64,000 nt of DNA from Anaeramoeba flamelloides (GCA_027625915.1 JANTQA010000029.1:7378001-7442000); one strand, 5' to 3'. Shown: positions 1 to 11,992, counted from the first letter of the stretch. The notes: generated from the letters alone by a model not told the origin. Numbers and translations: made by a program.

Positions 1-1332
1 TTTTTTTTGAAATTGAAAAAAAAAATAATAATAATTCATTTTTACATTTTTTTTAAAGATTTTTATTTTTATTTTATTTTTTTAAATCAGAAATTTTATT
101 ACATTAATAGTAATTCAAAAACTCAACACATTAATTTATTAATAATAACCACAAAACAATTTTGCTAATTTTATGATAAAAAAAATAAATAAAAAAATAA
201 ATTACTTTGAAATTTAATTTTTTTTTTTAGAAAAAATTTCAATAAATATCCAATTAAGAGAAAAATGAAATTTATTTCTTTAGGCCAAAATTAAATTTTT
301 TATATGATTAATTTTCTAAAACTTTTATTTTAGCAATAGATAATAATTGAAAATCAAAAAAAAAAAAAAATTGTAAAATAATTTCAATTTATTAAATTGG
401 AATAAAACAAATATAAATTACTTTTTAATCGATAAAATATTTATACCTAAATTTAAAATAAAATAAAAAATAACTTTTAAATATTATTCCAATATAATAA
501 AATAATCTCCGAAACCAAATTTTTTTAATTGAAATTTTGTTATTGGTAAAAATTTGAATAATATATTTGCGATATTTGGATTTTTCCTTAATAAATTAAT
601 CCAGATCTTGTTAAATAAGTTCTGATATATGGTCTCTAATTCAACAATATTGTTTATTTTATGTCTAGATTTTAAAAAGTCAAAAATTAAAAAATTGTAA
701 AAAATAAAAAAAAAAAAAACAATTATTAATCTTACTCGAACTATTGGCCAAATCATTTAAAATTGAAAAAAAATCTTGTTGAAAAAATTGTAAAATTTTG
801 CAATGAAAAAAAATTTGATTTTTTTTTCTAATTTAATTTAAAATTTTTTTTATTTTTAAATTAATTTAGAATCTAATATAGATATTGATATTGAATCGTA
901 ATCAGTAGATAAAACAAATTTCCTATGTGATGTTATAATAACTTTTATAATGAATAAATTATTTAATCAAGCATTTTAGGCAATTTTGGGGTGCAAAGGG
1001 CCCCAAAAAAATTTCCAGTAAAGTATGATGTGTTTTAAATGTCAAAACTAAGAGGTTTTTGATGTCTAGACAAACTTTTCAAAAAAAAAAAAAAAATTTA
1101 TTTTGACAAAATTTGGAAAAATAATAAAATCACAATAACCAAAAAAAAATTGCCAATGTTGAAAATTTTTTTTCAAGTTATTTTTTTATTTTAACTAACT
1201 AATCAATTTTTAATTATAAAATTTTCTTTCTAAGATAATTGTTTATTAATTCTATACCTTATTATCCTTTGATAACATTTCAAATTAAAATTTTTGTTTG
1301 AAATGTTTTTAGGTTATTTGGGGTGCCAAGGG
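1..1332. mobile_element. 1.5-kb TIR element, copy A (left end cut off by window)
   Basis: Nearly identical, apart from scattered substitutions and small indels, to 13309-14640. It ends at GGGGTGCCAAGGG (1320-1332), matching the right TIR of copy B. An internal TIR-like motif, TTTTAGGCAATTTTGGGGTG plus CAAAGGG, lies at 974-1000. A 90-residue minus-strand open frame (484-756) gives no recognisable transposase motif and is not cleanly preserved in copy B. Non-autonomous DNA element of unassigned superfamily. The Tc1-like element at 1343 lies 10 bp beyond its right end. Confidence 0.8.
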
Positions 1333-1342
1333 ATATAAGCTA

Positions 1343-1872
1343 AACCCCGTTCCAAAAATTTGGACACACCCAAAATCAAAAATAGGCAAAAAAAAACCCA
1401 ATTTATTGTATTTTCCCAAACTTAATATAAAACTACATTTAAGTAACAAGGTATTAATGTTTTTTATAAGTAATCATTTTCAGCCAAATAAAAGAAAAAA
1501 ATTTAAAACTCAAAAATAAAAACAGGTGTGTCCAAAATAATGAAACGAGCGGAACAAAAAAATGTATTACTAAATTTGTTGAAATTTCACTAACAATTGT
1601 TGATCGATCAAATGATAAGATACCATCTACCAATTGTATATGATTTTCCAATTTAACAAACTCAACACTAACCTTCTTTCAACCATTGAAAAAAAATTTC
1701 GAGATCTAACGAAACAGATTACGTAACTGCAAAAAAGGAAATGAAAACAAAACAAAAAAGACAAAAAATGAAATTGTTTGTAAAATCAAAATTCTTTCCA
1801 ATTTGAATTTAAAGTACAGTAATGATGTTCGTTCCACTGTTTAAACTGTGTCCAAAATTTTGGAATCTAGTT
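1343..1872. mobile_element. Tc1-like TIR element, copy 1
   Basis: A 530-bp element flanked by TA on both sides (1341-1342 and 1873-1874). TIRs read AACCCCGTTCCAAAAATTTG at the left and the reverse complement of AACTAGATTCCAAAATTTTG at the right, both followed by GACACA. TA target plus this TIR style indicates the Tc1/mariner superfamily. A minus-strand frame (1454-1651) holds the segment DGILSFDRSTIV that recurs in other copies, perhaps a relic of a transposase DNA-binding region. No DDE catalytic domain is present. Confidence 0.85.
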
Positions 1873-2514
1873 TATTTCCAAGAAAGTGGAGCAAATTTAT
1901 TTTAAAATATATTTATGTAACCCAGTCTTCAAAAAAGGATTTAAATATATAAAATCATTAACCACCGTTGATAGATTCTTGATAATAATTCAATTTGTTT
2001 ATTAGTATTGTATTGCAGAAATAAGATATATTAAAATTTATGATCTCGATTTTATCAGATATTTTTTTATGGTGAAAATTGGTGTTTATTATTTTCTTTT
2101 TGATCGAAAAAAAGATTTTTCATAACTTGTATAATCTCAACAAAATTTACAATATAATTAAAAACATATAACTGCATTTTCGTGTTTAAAAAATCATTTG
2201 TACCCTTTCCATATTTCCTGTTTTTTATTGAAATTGGTTACATTGCTTTAACCAAAAAAAGTGCTATTTTTTTTTTCATTTTTTGGGAATATTTCAACTA
2301 ACATGCTTTGAATTAAATACATAATTGGTTGATTCAATCGGTATAAATATTAAACTTAATTTGATATAGTTGGTTAATGATTACCATCACTAGAAAAGAT
2401 TATTTTTTTATGAAATGTAAAAAAAAATTCCCCACTTTTTTGGAAATACCTTATATAACTTCGGGCGTCTAGTGCCCAGCTTGAGAGGTTGTGTCTAGGG
2501 TTTTTTTTCTTTTG
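1873..2514. other. Intergenic, no feature recognised
   Basis: AT-rich DNA with no coding texture. Near 2463 a G+C-richer block (CGGGCGTCTAGTGCCC) resembles 40628-40645, probably another dispersed repeat. Confidence 0.5.
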
Positions 2515-2596
2515 TTTAGGTTTTTTTTTAATTCAAAAGAATTGAGGGAAAACAAAGATTTTACTCCATTCTTTTAAATTAAAAAAAAGCCTAACG
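2515..2596. repeat. Palindromic hairpin insertion H1 (poly-T stem variant)
   Basis: Inverted repeat of TTTAGGTTTTTTTTTAATTC with its partner ending AAAAAAAAGCCTAACG, around a core containing GAATTGAG and ACTCCATTC. Same general plan as the GGTTTTCC hairpins at 2889, 41819, 57632 and 57927, but the GGTTTTCC part is replaced by a T-run. The right end TAACG is shared with the family. Confidence 0.6.
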
Positions 2597-2698
2597 AAAG
2601 CGGAATAAAAATTTTTAAACACGGATTGTGGATTTTTTATATGTAATCGATAATCCTTATATCGGGTTGTTGCTCTTCCTGTGTATTCTGGGGACGTG

Positions 2699-3195
2699 TC
2701 GTCAAGTGCCTAGGTTTTTGTTAAGAAATTACACAATTTATCTTAATAGATATTCTTATTTTATGAACAAAAATAAATCACAATTTTGTCAATTGTGTAA
2801 AATAAATAAAGATTTGGATATCATTGAAGATTTGGATCATTTTCTCTGTGATCGTGTCGTCAAGTGCCGTAGAGTGCCGTAGAGTGCATAGGTTTTCCAT
2901 AATTTAAAAGAATTGCGTAAAATTTTGATTTTACGCAATTCTTTTGAACTCTGGAAAACCTAACGACTACCCAGCCTATGAAAATAATCGTAAAATCTGG
3001 ATTTCTGAATTAGAAAAAAATAATTTTTCACTTATTTTAAATAATAATAATATTTTTAATATTATTAATAAACAAGATTCAATATCTTTATTAGCTCTAG
3101 TAGATAATAAAACTCTGTTTGAATCTTATAAAATGTTTCTAAATTCAAGTTTAGGAATTCGGGCAAACAAGATGAATTCTAAACTCCTCCCTTAA
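2699..3195 (+). mobile_element. LINE 3' coding fragment interrupted by hairpin insertion
   Basis: Two open pieces on the plus strand read as the C-terminal end of a non-LTR retrotransposon polyprotein. The first (about 2719-2850) contains FCQLCK and then DHFLCD, a C-x2-C...H-x3-C zinc-knuckle layout typical of LINE C-termini. The second (about 2965-3195) continues with YENNRKIWISELEKN and ends in a stop at 3193-3195, followed by A-rich DNA. Hairpin H2 with its tag (2858-2965) lies between them, and an isolated copy of the tag lies at 2699-2718. The rest of the LINE, including reverse transcriptase, is absent. Downstream sequence 3300-3470 resembles 40750-40905 and may be its 3' untranslated region. 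Confidence 0.55.
2858..2965. repeat. Palindromic hairpin insertion H2 with AGTGCC tag
   Basis: A tag with iterated AGTGCCGTAG units (2858-2888) runs into a hairpin. Stem start TAGGTTTTCC is at 2889-2898 and stem end GGAAAACCTA at 2953-2962; the inner arms GAATTGCGTAAAAT and ATTTTACGCAATTC are perfect. The far end is TAACG. It separates two halves of a LINE open frame, so it was mobile after the LINE arrived. Confidence 0.8.
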
Positions 3196-3299
3196 ATTAC
3201 AATAAAAAAAAAGTTCCTCGTTTTTTTTTTAATACAAGTTATGAAAAGAAAATTTAAAAAAGTTTTCTTTTTATTTCTTAAATTAAAAAAAAACCTAAC

Positions 3300-3470
3300 G
3301 ACAGTGGATAGTTTTTAATTTGGTTATGCAAATGATATTATTATTTTTTATAGATATTTTAATTAATTTTCTTTCTCTCTTTTTTTTTATTTGATACAAT
3401 TTTCTTTAATTGCTCCTTTCGATAAATAATAATAATAATAATCACTATTAAAGTTTTCAAGTCATTTAAA
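3300..3470. repeat. Dispersed repeat shared with 40750-40905
   Basis: Starts with a hairpin-family right end (CCTAACGAC), then sequence containing GGTTATGCAAATGATAT that recurs with minor changes at about 40765-40790. The following T-rich 100 bp also match. It lies directly downstream of the LINE fragment, so it may be LINE 3' sequence. Confidence 0.5.
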
Positions 3471-4326
3471 AATTTTACCAAGAAATTGTGTTTTTGTTCT
3501 AGGATAAAATTGGATTTTTCAAAATAAAATTTTCAATAAGATATTTGAGAATTTTGTAATTTTATCCTCAAAATTCAAAATCAATTTTTTACTGCCAAAA
3601 ATGATTTGGATTGTTATAATGATTCTTGTAATTAATATCAAAGAATTTGTTAAAAAAATTTTTCAAAATTGAAAATTTTTTCTAATTTTTTTTGAAAACC
3701 TAAAAACAACTTTTTTCAAATTTGAAAGAAAAAAATTTTTGCTTAATAGATCTAGAATTTCATTTACAAACTTTTGTGAAGCTTATATCAAAATTTCATT
3801 TATTTAATCACTTCTACTCCAATTAGTTTTATTGGATAAGATTTGAATTGAAATATTTCTCATTAAAATTAATAACAAAATAAAAAATTTTCTTTCGAAA
3901 TCAAGACTTTCCAACATAAAACTAAAAATTTGTGTTTCACCATTTTTCAAGAATTAACTTAATTCCTAATAACAATAATGTGTTACTTTTTTTTGGTTTT
4001 ATATTGGAAACATGTGGATTTTGGATTTCAAAAAAATAGACTCAACTTAATTAACTGTTTAAATGCGGTTAACTCATCCATTTCATAAGTAGAAACCCCA
4101 AATTACAAAAAAAATATTTTTTAAAGTATCTTTACAAGATTTCAATTTTATTTTTAAAAAATACTACTCCCTTAAAAAAAAAATGTTTTGAAAACTCAAA
4201 ACCAAGTTTCTTATAAATCCTTGGTACAACTATAATGATTAATATTAAAGGAATGAAATGAATGAAAAAGTTCATTAATAATCTAAACAATCAAAAAGAT
4301 CTTTTAATTTAAAAATCTATTTACTA
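3471..4326. other. Intergenic, nothing recognised
   Basis: Homopolymer-rich AT DNA without ORFs, palindromes or repeats that I could identify. Confidence 0.5.
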
Positions 4327-4739
4327 ATACACATGTTTAAAAAGTGATGTCTTAATATTTTAAGTTTTTTTACTATATTTGCCATTTTTCCAAAAACTAT
4401 AAAACTTTTCCGATGCGCCCCGACGGGAGAGGTTTTTTGTCATTGGACTTGGAGATTCTAATCCATAAAATTTCGATTTAATCATAGAATAAAAATGTTT
4501 GGAGAAGAAACCGAAATTCAAAAAACGAAAATAATTTTCAGAAATCAGAAAACAAAAACAACCCCAAACATTTTTATTCCTTCATTAAATCGAATTTTTT
4601 GATCTTAGAACCCCCATATTCGTTGAAAAGAAACCTCTCCCTTCGGGGCGCATCGGAAAAGTTTTATAGTTTTTGGAAAAATGGCAAATATAGTAAAAAA
4701 ACTTAAAATATTAAGACATCACTTTTTGAACATGTGTAT
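4327..4739. mobile_element. 413-bp foldback element
   Basis: Arms of about 110 bp are almost perfect inverted repeats. The left starts ATACACATGTTTAAAAAGTG and the right ends with its complement at 4739. The inner part (about 4465-4505 and 4560-4600) is also self-complementary around AATAAAAATGTTTGG, so the whole element folds into one long hairpin with a short loop. The arms include a G+C-rich block, GATGCGCCCCGA. No ORF. Target-site duplication not clear. Confidence 0.85.
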
Positions 4740-5217
4740 GTCTACTATAATTGGCTAATTATTTTCGATCTCGTTTTATTTAACAATGACATTTTATTTG
4801 ATTTTATTGAGAGAGTAACTCATTTGAAACCTTTCAATGTCTCTTTGTATCAATGATGATGATCAACATTGATAAATGAATTGAAAAAAGAAAGGGTCAA
4901 ATGTAATTCACAAAAATCAGTACTATTAAGAAATCTCATATTTTAAACAAATAACTTTTCTAAATAAAAGAAGTTGTTCAAATAATATCCCAATTTAAAC
5001 TCCGTTGGTAAGTGGTTCTCAGATTTATAAAATTTGAATATATGTAAAAATCTTTTATTATGGGTGTGGATCTTAATGAATTTGAAATATACAGCACAAA
5101 TACCAACAATTTATGTTGATTATAGTAAGAATAATCTTGTATTGAAGAGTTAAAATAAATTTTTTGCAAAAAATTATGTTTTTTTTTGTAAAAATCCGTC
5201 AACGAACAACAGAGCTC

Positions 5218-6964
5218 TCATAAAGAGTAGTATTTTTTTTTATAGGAAAATTCAAAAATTTTGCTGGGTTCCTTGTAAATATTTCCTAATTGCTCAGTGA
5301 AACTAAAAACTAATGGAAGAACTATGTTCTAAAATATATTTTTAATTACTTGTTTCTCTGGTTTTTACAAATTAACAAAAAAAATCAATAAAAAAAAAAG
5401 AAAAATGAAAAAGATAATTACAGAAAATGCGGAGTTGACACGAATTTTTTCGTCTTTTGAATCCAGCAAATCAACCATTTTTTGAACAACACTAAGTTCC
5501 CTGACTTGCTTTCTTGCCTTTTCAGAGGGCAAACAACAGTTCCCAATAACTACGATTGAATTGGAAACTGTATCACAAGACTCTTGCTCTGTAGGTTTGA
5601 TGCTCAAAAGAGGTTGAATTTTTTTAATTATTTCAAGTTCGATCATTGGCTCCACAGGCACGGGGTTGTTTAAAGTGACAGAAATTGATAAGAATTTTAA
5701 AGTTTTAACAATTAAGGAAAGAATTTTTAAATTGCCGATTTCCAAAAGGTCAACGATTTGTTTGGTGTGCTCCTTTGTTCCAATTATTTCTTCCTTATAA
5801 AGGCTTAATTGTGTACATGTTGAAATAAACGTTAAAGCTGCATAAATTAAGTTCAAGTCTTCTTGAGACCCCAGGCACTGATCAAAAGCAAAAGTTAAAG
5901 GGTTTTCGTTTTGAAAGATGATCTTGCTACATTCCTCGGATTCCAGCAAGCCAGACAAAAATAGCAAAATGTCACTTCGGAGGGTGTAATTCGTTGAGTG
6001 CTCCTTCTCCTTGACCTCGCTCTTCATCAAGTGTAACAAATTGGGAATGATTTCTTCATTTTCGGCAAAGGTTTTGTGTGCCTCTTTGTGACTTTCACAA
6101 AGGTCTTTAAATAAGGAGCAAATTAGGGAGAGTTCATTTGAACAGTTTTGAGACAGACGATTGTCATAATATTTTTGAAACAATTCAATTAACAATTCAA
6201 TAATATTTTCTTCATACAAAAATGAGACAATGTCGCTACTGTATTCACACGACCAAGTTAAGCTTTCTAAAATCATTGAATAGTGTTTGGTATTCTTTTT
6301 ATTTCTCAAGTTTTCAATTAAGATGGGGAAATATTTTTCATTGAACAAGACCTTTGTTGCTCGTTTTTTTTCGAATTTGATTACATTTGTAATAAGAACC
6401 ACAATTTCACTGAAGTGGCTTTCGAGAGATTTTAAAATGATTTGAAATCCATTTAATCTGAAAAAGTTTTTACAAAACCGTTCTAAAATTTCATAAAGCA
6501 AATTAGAGTAATTTTTTTTGTTTTTTGTTTTTTGTGTTTTTTGATTTTTTAGATTTTTTAAGAAAGATCGGGTTTGTGTTTTAGGAACAAAAAAAAAAAA
6601 TCAGAGAAAGTGGGGGTAATAATAATTTACTTTCACAAGAAATTTTTTTCATAATTTCCATAATAACTGTTTTGGTTTTGGGATCAATTTTCTCTTTTTC
6701 TAGAGTTTCTAAAAGTGAAGTAATCAGTTTTTTTGAAGTGAAAGGAACTTTGATCTCTGAAAGATCGTGGTTGTTTAAGGATTGGTTTAGTTGTGTAAGG
6801 ATTTTAATTTTTTTTTCATCGTCTTTTTCGTTTAGGTATTGTTTTTGAAATTTGAAGATTTGATCTTCTGAATGAAAAAGATGAAAAGCGACATCATAGC
6901 AAACCGCACCAACAGATCCAACTAAAAGTGAGCCAAGCAAAAGTTTTTTTGGTGGAATATTCAT
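5218..6964 (-). CDS. Membrane-anchored armadillo-like repeat protein
   Basis: Three exons: 6964-6631, 6482-5422 and 5328-5218. Junctions keep frame (leftover A plus AA between exons 1 and 2, phase 0 between 2 and 3), with donors GTAAAT and GTAATT and acceptors ending TTTTAG. The protein is 501 residues. Residues about 7-30 (LLLGSLLVGSVGAVCYDVAF) form a hydrophobic segment, followed by helical repeats with armadillo-like patterning, for example ELSVVQKMVDLLDSKDEKIR near residue 455. An N-terminal anchor followed by ARM repeats recalls ARMC10/ARMCX proteins of the mitochondrial outer membrane; that parallel is inference. It probably serves as a protein-binding scaffold. The last exon adds 36 residues and a TGA stop. 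Start chosen as the only ATG before the hydrophobic segment. Confidence 0.8.
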
Positions 6965-7474
6965 TTTAGAACAACAACAAAGGATAAAAAGAAAAGAAAT
7001 GATAATTATGGTGTTCTATTTTTTTATTTCTCCTTAATTTCTGATATGTTGACTGTCTCTGTTTGAAATTTTTATGTTGAACAACTCTTTATTTGTTTCA
7101 TAATCATTTCCTCAAACTGATTTTGCAGGTAATTTGAACTTGAGAAAAATTAAAAAACAACAATTTAAATATTTCACCTTTCATTGTTTTTGTCAGAATT
7201 TTTAATAATGAAGAATGTTTAAATTGAAAAAGTGTACCATTTAATTGCCAAACAGTTTTAATTAGACTTTTGTAAAATTTTATCTCCTTTTTTAGGTGGA
7301 TATTAAACTTGACAAAAAAACTTTTAATAAATTTAATAGCAATTCAAACAATTTATATTGCATCTTGAAATTGTAAAAAAAAAGTAAAAAAATGATTACA
7401 ACAAAAGAAGACTTGAATTTGTGTGATTTTCAGAAACAAATTATTGTTTTTCAAAGTTTGATCTATTTTTCACA

Positions 7475-7643
7475 TACTGGTGTTTGAATTATAAATGGTA
7501 TAAAATTTTCACTTTCTTTTCCAGATTGTTCTTGAATAAATTCGGTTCTCAAAGAATTATGTTTGTAATATTAAAACTCTATTTGAATAAGGAAATTGAA
7601 AACCAAGTGAAAATTTTTCCTTTTTGGAATTCAAATACCAGTA
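7475..7643. mobile_element. 169-bp MITE with TACTGG ends
   Basis: Ends are TACTGGTGTTTGAATTATAA at 7475 and the inverted equivalent ATTCAAATACCAGTA at 7643. Related ends flank 20779-21014 and 41195-41358. The inside is unrelated between copies apart from subterminal TTTTCACTT. Confidence 0.6.
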
Positions 7644-7782
7644 ATGGAAAAATTCAAAATTTAATAAATTTCTTTAATACAACCAATTCCACTTTTAAGG
7701 ACTAAACGTTCTTCAAAATTTTATAAACAAAAAAAAATCCAAATGAAAGCTAAAAATGTGAACTTTTAATTTTCACAAATTA

Positions 7783-7881
7783 TTTTACTAGAATCCCAAA
7801 TTGTCTTGCCTTCAATTTGAGATTTTTTTTGTTCCTTAAATTTCGTTGAATGTCTGTGCCTTAAAAGCCAAACTGACTGTA
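7783..7881. repeat. Half copy of the TACAGT MITE family
   Basis: Matches the right half of the element at 26748-26947, including TTTGAGAT, CCTTAAATT and the terminal ACTGTA. The left half is missing or too diverged to see. Confidence 0.5.
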
Positions 7882-8258
7882 TATTTCCATAATTCTTTCA
7901 AAATGTTATTATTTTTTTTAAATCGATTTATTTAATTCTAAAATAACATTTTGATCAAATATTAATCAAAATTTCAAAAGTTGATCTCAAAATTAAAAAA
8001 AAAAAAATAAGAACACCAGATAGAAAAAAGAAAATAAATATTTATTTGTTCTTTTTCGAAATCCACAACAAGAGAATAAAAAGATAAGAAAAAATATAAA
8101 TCAAAATCAATATATAAAATAATATAAAATGTATTATTTGTGTAACTATCTTATATTAATATAAATAAAATAAATCACTTTATTATCATATAATTAAAAT
8201 TAAAAAAAAAAACATATAAATAATTGACTATTTGGAAAAAAAAAAAAAAAAAAATTCT

Positions 8259-11187
8259 TTAGAATTCGCCAAAAAAAAAACTTTTTTTTTTTTTCTTGGA
8301 GCTTTTTTGGGTACTACTGACATTTATTTTATTCTCTTTAAAGAATTTTATTCCAGTTTTATATTCTTCAACGGATTTAAATTCGTTAAACAGCCTCGAG
8401 CAATAATTTTTTTCCATTATTGTATAATAAACTGAAGCTAGATTAGCGAAAGCTACGCTATTAAATTCCTTTTCAAATCTTTTGAATAGTGTATGTAATC
8501 TGGAATAACAAATTTTTTTTATAAAGTAATTGATGATCTTTCTGCGATCCTTTGTTAAAGATTTTAAGGGGTCCTTTACGTTATATCTCATGATCTTTAC
8601 CTTTTTATTTGTAATGTTTTTTTTTAACATCATTTTTTCTAGGTGGTCGGGGAGTTGAAATAATTTATTTAAATAATACAGTTGGTTTGTGATTGGGATT
8701 AAGCTATTTGGCGGAGAAACGAAATATTTTAATTGGTCGGTTTCGATCAAGTGGTTTAAGCATTCTGAATGGTTTAAAACCAGTTTAAAAAATATTCTCC
8801 AAGCAGTTTTGTTAAATTTGAAATTATCACTATTTAAACAAAAATTTTTGATTCTTTCAAAAAAGATAGGTTCCTTGTATATCATTAAAAAGACGCCACG
8901 GTGCGTTATTAAATGCTTTATCCCATTGAGGAGTTTCGTTTTGAACTCTTTATTATTTGGATCAGTATTTTGGACTAAATCCAGTACTCGAATTATATCT
9001 TCTTTTGCAAAAACAATTCCACAAACATCTTGCTGCAGAAGTTTTTCAGTATTTTCATTCGTGCTATTTAAAGTTTTTGAATTGCTAAATTTGAAAAGTT
9101 TGAGTGTGCCATAATGATTAGTTGATTTCTTGCTATTTTTTTGGTTGTCATTACAATACCGTGGGCTTTGGCCAACCAACGATAAATCAATTGGGTGATT
9201 CTTTGTCGCAACTAAATTTAATTTTGTTATACACTTGACATATTTGAAAAAGAAATTTACGTAAGACAAAGTTTCTGCTTTGGTTGACATAATATTTTTT
9301 TCCAATCTGGCGATTAATGACCGATAAAATTCATTTTGAAAAAACTTGTTATTTAATATGATCCTTTCAAAGGAGGAATGCTTTTCAAAATATTTCAATA
9401 TAAATAGTAGCATCTCTAAGGCAAATACAGTTTTAAATGCTGGCGTTGGATAAATGTTTTTTTTATTAATTAGCTTTAAATTCTCAGATTTTTCGTCATC
9501 TTGGAAATCATCAAATAGCTCGCGATTTTGTTGTAAATACAGTTTAATCTTTTGTAAACTGCTTCTTCTAAACGTAACTGCTTTCATTTTGTTTTCTTTT
9601 TCGTCCGCGATCCTTTTAAATGTTGGTTGCTCTCCAAATAAAATATTTACTAATGGGAAGGAATCAGAAGTGAATTCATTGACGAAATAAGTTTTAAATC
9701 CATTTTCGATTAATGTGAACCATAGCAATAAAGACGACTTTTTTGTATTTGTGAATTTGGAAACAACTGTTTTCAGCAGCCATTCATTAAAATTTACATT
9801 TTTTTTAATTAGCATTTTGATGATATTTTCATTATTCATTTTAATTAATCTTGTTATTAAAAAGAAACAAAAAATTGAAAATTGTAAAGAGCGACAACAG
9901 AACCCTTTAAATAATTGCTCCACTACAATGGCTGCTTTTTTAGTAATGACACGAATGATCTTGGAAGAAAATTCGTTATTATATTTGTCAAGAGTTGCTT
10001 TTAAGTTTTCATGGAATTTTGTTGTTTTTTTATTATTTTTTACTTTGCTGATCGTTTTTAATATATAATTTTCAATTACTTTTAGGTAATATCTTAAATA
10101 AAAATATCTTCGGAGCCGAATAAGCAACGATTCTTTTCCAAATTTCTATTAATTATTTGTTTTTTTAAATTATTTTTTTTTTCATGTTTTCGGGTATGTC
10201 GATATAGACATAGTTATAAAATATGGATAATAAGGTAGATAGATAGAGATCGTTATAAATAAAATTTATTTTTCAAAATTAAATCGTAAATATAAATTAA
10301 ACAAAAAGAAATGATAAGTTTACAGTAATTATTTGCTCTTTCATTTCAGTTATTAAAGGAAATATTTGAATGAATTCAGCATTCAAAAAATTTAACCCAT
10401 ATGCGATAGAATAAAGATTTTTTAATCTTGAATATTTGAAATAATTTTTCAAAATTTTATTTCCTCGTTTTGAAAAAATAATTTTTTGGACGACAAAAGA
10501 TACTTTTGCATGAATCATCAACTTTGGTGAATTGTCAAAAATTTCTAATATATTTGCAAAATTTTCTGTATTTATGGCACCCAAATAAAGTTCACTATAT
10601 TTCTTTTTTTCATTTTTTCTAAATAATTTTTTAAATTCATCAAAAAAGATATCTGAATTTATAATTTCAATTAAATCATCAATATTAAAATCTTTTTTAT
10701 CAGTAATTTTATTAACTTGTTGAAAATTATTTTTATGAAACTATTTGGATTATTAATATAAATAATTTAAAATTGAATGGATATTATATATATATATATA
10801 TATATATTTAAAAAAAAATAAAATAAAAACAATTTATGAATGATTACAAATACGAAAAAAAAAAAAAAAAAAAAAAAAGGAATGTAATTTTACTGATATG
10901 TTATATTTTTCTATTGAATATTTCCTATAAAATTGTTTAAAACGAAAAGAATCATTTAAATTGTTAATTTCTTTTTCATATGAATCATATTTTTCTGTTT
11001 CAAATAATTCTTTCCATGGTATAGAAAATTCTAAATTATATTCGGGAATTATATATTGTATATTTTTGCTTTTTTTTTTTGTATTTGGTTGTGGCTTTCT
11101 TAATTTTGCTGTTTTTGTATCAATGTCAGTTCGAAGAAGATGTGGGCTCGTAATTAAATATAATTTAGCTTTATTTTCAGATGTTAT
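8259..11187 (-). CDS. Large alpha-helical protein, function unknown (5' exon not found)
   Basis: Three exons, all joined in phase 0: 11187-10894 (98 codons), 10740-10324 (139) and 10145-8259 (628 plus stop). Introns are 153 and 178 nt with donors GTAAAA and GTAAAC and acceptors AATAG. The first visible exon begins at an acceptor (TTTATAG) without a start codon, so at least one upstream exon is missing. The 865 residues seen begin with a possibly beta-rich part (KLYLITSPHLL, then YNLEFSIPWKELF), followed by long helical stretches with armadillo-like texture, and end in a Lys-rich tail. The overall look recalls large scaffold proteins such as Dictyostelium ScaA, but I cannot point to a diagnostic motif, so the function stays open. 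A plus-strand open frame at 8689-9114 is its antisense shadow. Confidence 0.7.
10784..10878. repeat. (TA)n and poly-A tracts in an intron
   Basis: About 24 bp of alternating TA followed, after an A-rich spacer, by an uninterrupted A-run of about 23. Both lie in the 153-nt intron between the first two visible exons of the large helical-protein gene. Confidence 0.8.
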
Positions 11188-11992
11188 CTATAAAGATAAA
11201 ATAAAAAATTAATTTTAAATTTTAAAAATAATATTTATTAATAAATTTTTTTTTTTAATTTTGAAGAATAAATTAAAATTTGTTAAAAAAATGGTTTTCC
11301 TTTGAAAAAAACTCTTTTTATTTTTGAATTGTACAGTATTTAAATACTTTTTTTCTTAATTTTTTAAGATTTTATATTTGTTTGCATATATTTTGAAAAT
11401 TTTGGGTTTATTAATGTTTGCATTTTTTTAAAATTTATCAAGTTTTTTTTTATTTAAAATGCTAACAAAAGGAATTGAACAAAAAAAAAAAAAAATTGAT
11501 TGTTTATTGTCACGAGAAGACGGCGGTTTTCAAATACACTATATGTTCGAACAAAAATGTTTATTTTTAACTTGTTCTTATAACTATTGACTTGTTTGGG
11601 GAAAATCATCTTGAGTGGTTAATTCAAAATTTAAAATTAGAAAAAGAATAAAACAGAAAAATGAAAATTTTTTTATAATTTTTGATTTTATTCTTTCATA
11701 GATATCTTGAGTGCTAACTCTAAAAGTTTTATAGAAAAGAAGGAGTTTTATTAAAGAATATCAACATTCAACAAACAAAATCTGATCATAAAAGTAATTT
11801 AGAGGATGTATTTTGTGTTATTGATTTTTTTTTTTTTTTTTTTTAATTAAATTAACAAAAATCATCATTCAAGTTTAGAAGATTCAAACAGAAAAGCGAT
11901 TGATAGAAAAGTTATATATATATATATATATATAGATAGATAGAAAAGTAAAATCAAGATCTTTTCCAAAAGAATAGTGAAGAAACAAGAAG

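Noticed and set aside
8689-10068. Several plus-strand open frames
   Set aside because: Shadows of the long minus-strand exon at 8259-10145.
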